DNA of 11,688 nt from Asterionellopsis glacialis (lineage: Eukaryota; Bacillariophyta; Plagiogrammaphyceae; Rhaphoneidales; Asterionellopsidaceae), in NCBI GenBank assembly GCA_014885115.2, contig WKLE02003853.1, positions 1-11,688 of the forward strand, read 5' to 3'. The notes beneath the pieces are model-generated. The model did no database searches. It had not been told where the DNA came from and saw only the letters and a list, made by a program, of their open reading frames with translations. A program made the translations under genes and the position numbers. Numbering within the stretch: the first letter of the stretch is position 1; the number at the start of each line of letters is the position of its first letter. Below, one piece after another: positions 10,491 to 11,688 of the stretch.

Positions 10491-11132
10491 TTAACGTTGC
10501 ATGGGAGTTGTGGCAGGACCAGGTTGACCAGCTCGTTGTGGATCATTCTTCAGTAGGTAAGCGGCAAGCCATTCAATAGGATTCGGTGGACGTTCCTTGA
10601 CCAATTCCGACATTCCATCTAATAAAATTGGAACCACCGTTTGATCTAAATAGGCACGAATCGGAAGACGTTTGACAGACGGATCTACAACTTGCGGATG
10701 AGGTACGACAGGTGCTTTCGCAACTTGTGGCTGTACTTGAACTTGCGGTGCTGACGTTGGTGCCCCCGAAGGTGTCGCTGCGGCAGGAGAGGACATGGTC
10801 ATGGGTGCACCCACAGCAGCTTGTTGGGCGGCTGCTGCCTTTTGAGCGGCCTGTACCTGTGCCTGAGCCTGTGCGACCTGTTGTTGTTGTTGTGCCACAG
10901 TTGCTGCAGCATTAATATTCGCCAGAGAGGCAGCCGCACCTGCACCACCTAAACCCATAGCAGCAGCATTCATTGCCATTTGTTGTTGTAATTGTCCCAA
11001 CTGTTGTTGTTGTTGTTGTAATTGTTGCATGGTGGGTGCCATTTGTGCACCGGCGGAACCACCCTGTGGAGCACCGGGATTTTGCGAAGCAGGTGCTCCT
11101 CCAGCAGCGTCAGGTGGCATGTGAGGTTCCAT
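10491..11132 (-). CDS. DPY30: DPY30-domain protein, probable COMPASS/SET1 complex subunit
   Basis: DPY30 (yeast Sdc1) dimerises and binds the ASH2L/Bre2 subunit of SET1/MLL complexes, which methylate histone H3 lysine 4 in the nucleus. The C-terminal Dpy-30 motif lies at 155-197 of 213 aa and includes the family hallmarks [25 protein letters not shown] and YLLKND. Residues 1-150 are low-complexity, with poly-Gln at 36-51 and 81-85, Ala/Gln-rich sequence at 53-106 and Pro/Val/Gln-rich sequence at 115-150. Human DPY30 is only about 99 aa, so the extension is long. The ATG at 11132 is chosen because the frame upstream holds only a TTG before a stop at 11178-11180. Dpy-30 motifs also occur in flagellar radial-spoke proteins and adenylate-kinase fusions, but neither those domains nor that context is seen. 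The Gln runs are encoded mostly by CAA and are likely length-variable. Confidence 0.9.
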   Translation of the reverse strand: MEPHMPPDAAGGAPASQNPGAPQGGSAGAQMAPTMQQLQQQQQQLGQLQQQMAMNAAAMGLGGAGAAASLANINAAATVAQQQQQVAQAQAQVQAAQKAAAAQQAAVGAPMTMSSPAAATPSGAPTSAPQVQVQPQVAKAPVVPHPQVVDPSVKRLPIRAYLDQTVVPILLDGMSELVKERPPNPIEWLAAYLLKNDPQRAGQPGPATTPMQR

Positions 11133-11559
11133 GGTTGGCAAGAGCTCAATGGTGTATTTCAATATTGATATTCTTGGTTAGATCGTGTGCTTCTGTTCCC
11201 TTGATGCGACAAGAATTGTACGATAAGATCGTCTTTGGCTCTCGGCTCTGTGGGCTACGGACGGTAGCCTTTTTGATGCCGCGCCCAAAGCAACTGGAAA
11301 AGCAGGTTATTCGTCTGTTGAAACAAAAAAGAGGGGAGGAGAGAAATGGCGCGAGTCCTTTTTTGTACTAAAATCAATCACGTTGAATTCTACGCTGTCG
11401 AAATCCTTGGAGGGACATGATGGAATGGCAGACAGACATATGGAAGAACTGACAAAATTTCGAAACCATAGATTAGGAAATAGGTTAGGTCTAATCAATA
11501 CACGTACCCTCTAGAGACTCGATTCTGACAAATACAGTAGGTAGAACCCACAATACAGT
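11133..11559. promoter_or_regulatory. Upstream region of DPY30, possibly divergent promoter
   Basis: This gene-free stretch lies upstream of the DPY30 start. No TATA or initiator element could be assigned. The short ATG frame at 11345 (24 codons) matches nothing recognised. If the ATG at 11560 starts a gene, this would be a divergent promoter of about 430 bp. The duplicated AATACAGTA (11531-11539 and 11552-11560) is the only local repeat. Confidence 0.3.
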
Positions 11560-11574
11560 ATGTCTCAACTTGAA

Positions 11575-11683
11575 GAAGAAGAAACAATCTTTTTGGTTCG
11601 CGGATGGTAGAAGAAGAAACGATCTTTTTGGTTCGCGGATGGTAGAAGAAGAAACGATCTTTTTGGTTCGCGGATGGTAGAAG
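11575..11683. repeat. Three tandem 35-bp repeats
   Basis: Units run 11575-11609, 11610-11644 and 11645-11679, followed by GAAG (11680-11683) before the sequence diverges. Each unit starts GAAGAAGAAAC and ends GGTTCGCGGATGGTA. Units 2 and 3 are identical, and unit 1 differs by one transition (CAATC against CGATC), so the array is young. The period is not a multiple of three. The first unit overlaps a short frame starting at ATG 11560 (MSQLEEEETIFLVRGW, then stop). Confidence 0.93.
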
Positions 11684-11688
11684 CCTCT

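Noticed and set aside
11133..11162. Ten-residue N-terminal extension of DPY30 from TTG
   Set aside because: TTG is not a normal eukaryotic start; the ATG at 11132 is the first in frame after the stop at 11178-11180.

Overview
The window is nuclear DNA of a eukaryote, most likely a diatom or another stramenopile alga. Two of the four genes are interrupted by short GT-AG introns, genes lie on both strands with AT-rich spacers, and there are no ribosome binding sites or operons. The calmodulin has the EF-hand variants typical of algal stramenopiles ([23 protein letters not shown] end). The lineage call is an inference from protein character, not from a database search.

Layout. 1-1261: a non-coding repeat block with a degenerate two-copy tandem repeat (31-188) and a pair of diverged direct repeats about 478 bp apart (383-762 and 861-1261). 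1262-2590: AT-rich, gene-free, with a G-run and small hairpins. 2597-2690: a cluster of GTAC-centred palindromes. 3083-5126 (+): a PGM2-type phosphoglucomutase/phosphopentomutase with one intron. 5328-6313 (-): calmodulin, 149 aa in three exons, tail to tail with the mutase gene. 6734-7022: a second GTAC-palindrome cluster. 7023-8748: gene-free. 8749-9264 (+): a small two-helix membrane protein with a CxxC motif, possibly of the DUF4536/DMAC1 type. 9265-10490: gene-free, AT-rich. 10491-11132 (-): a DPY30-domain protein, probably a COMPASS H3K4-methyltransferase subunit, with a long Gln/Ala-rich N-terminus. 11133-11688: upstream sequence ending in three tandem 35-bp repeats.

The four genes form two convergent pairs (mutase/calmodulin and membrane protein/DPY30). 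They serve unrelated housekeeping roles (sugar phosphate metabolism, calcium signalling, probable mitochondrial membrane function, chromatin), so no common pathway is implied. I see no new multi-gene system. The most informative unusual signal is the 383-1261 repeat pair: its copies differ mainly by reciprocal TG/CA swaps, the pattern expected from decay of methylated CpG sites. The paired GTAC-palindrome clusters flanking the mutase-calmodulin pair and the 35-bp array over a possible exon start come next.
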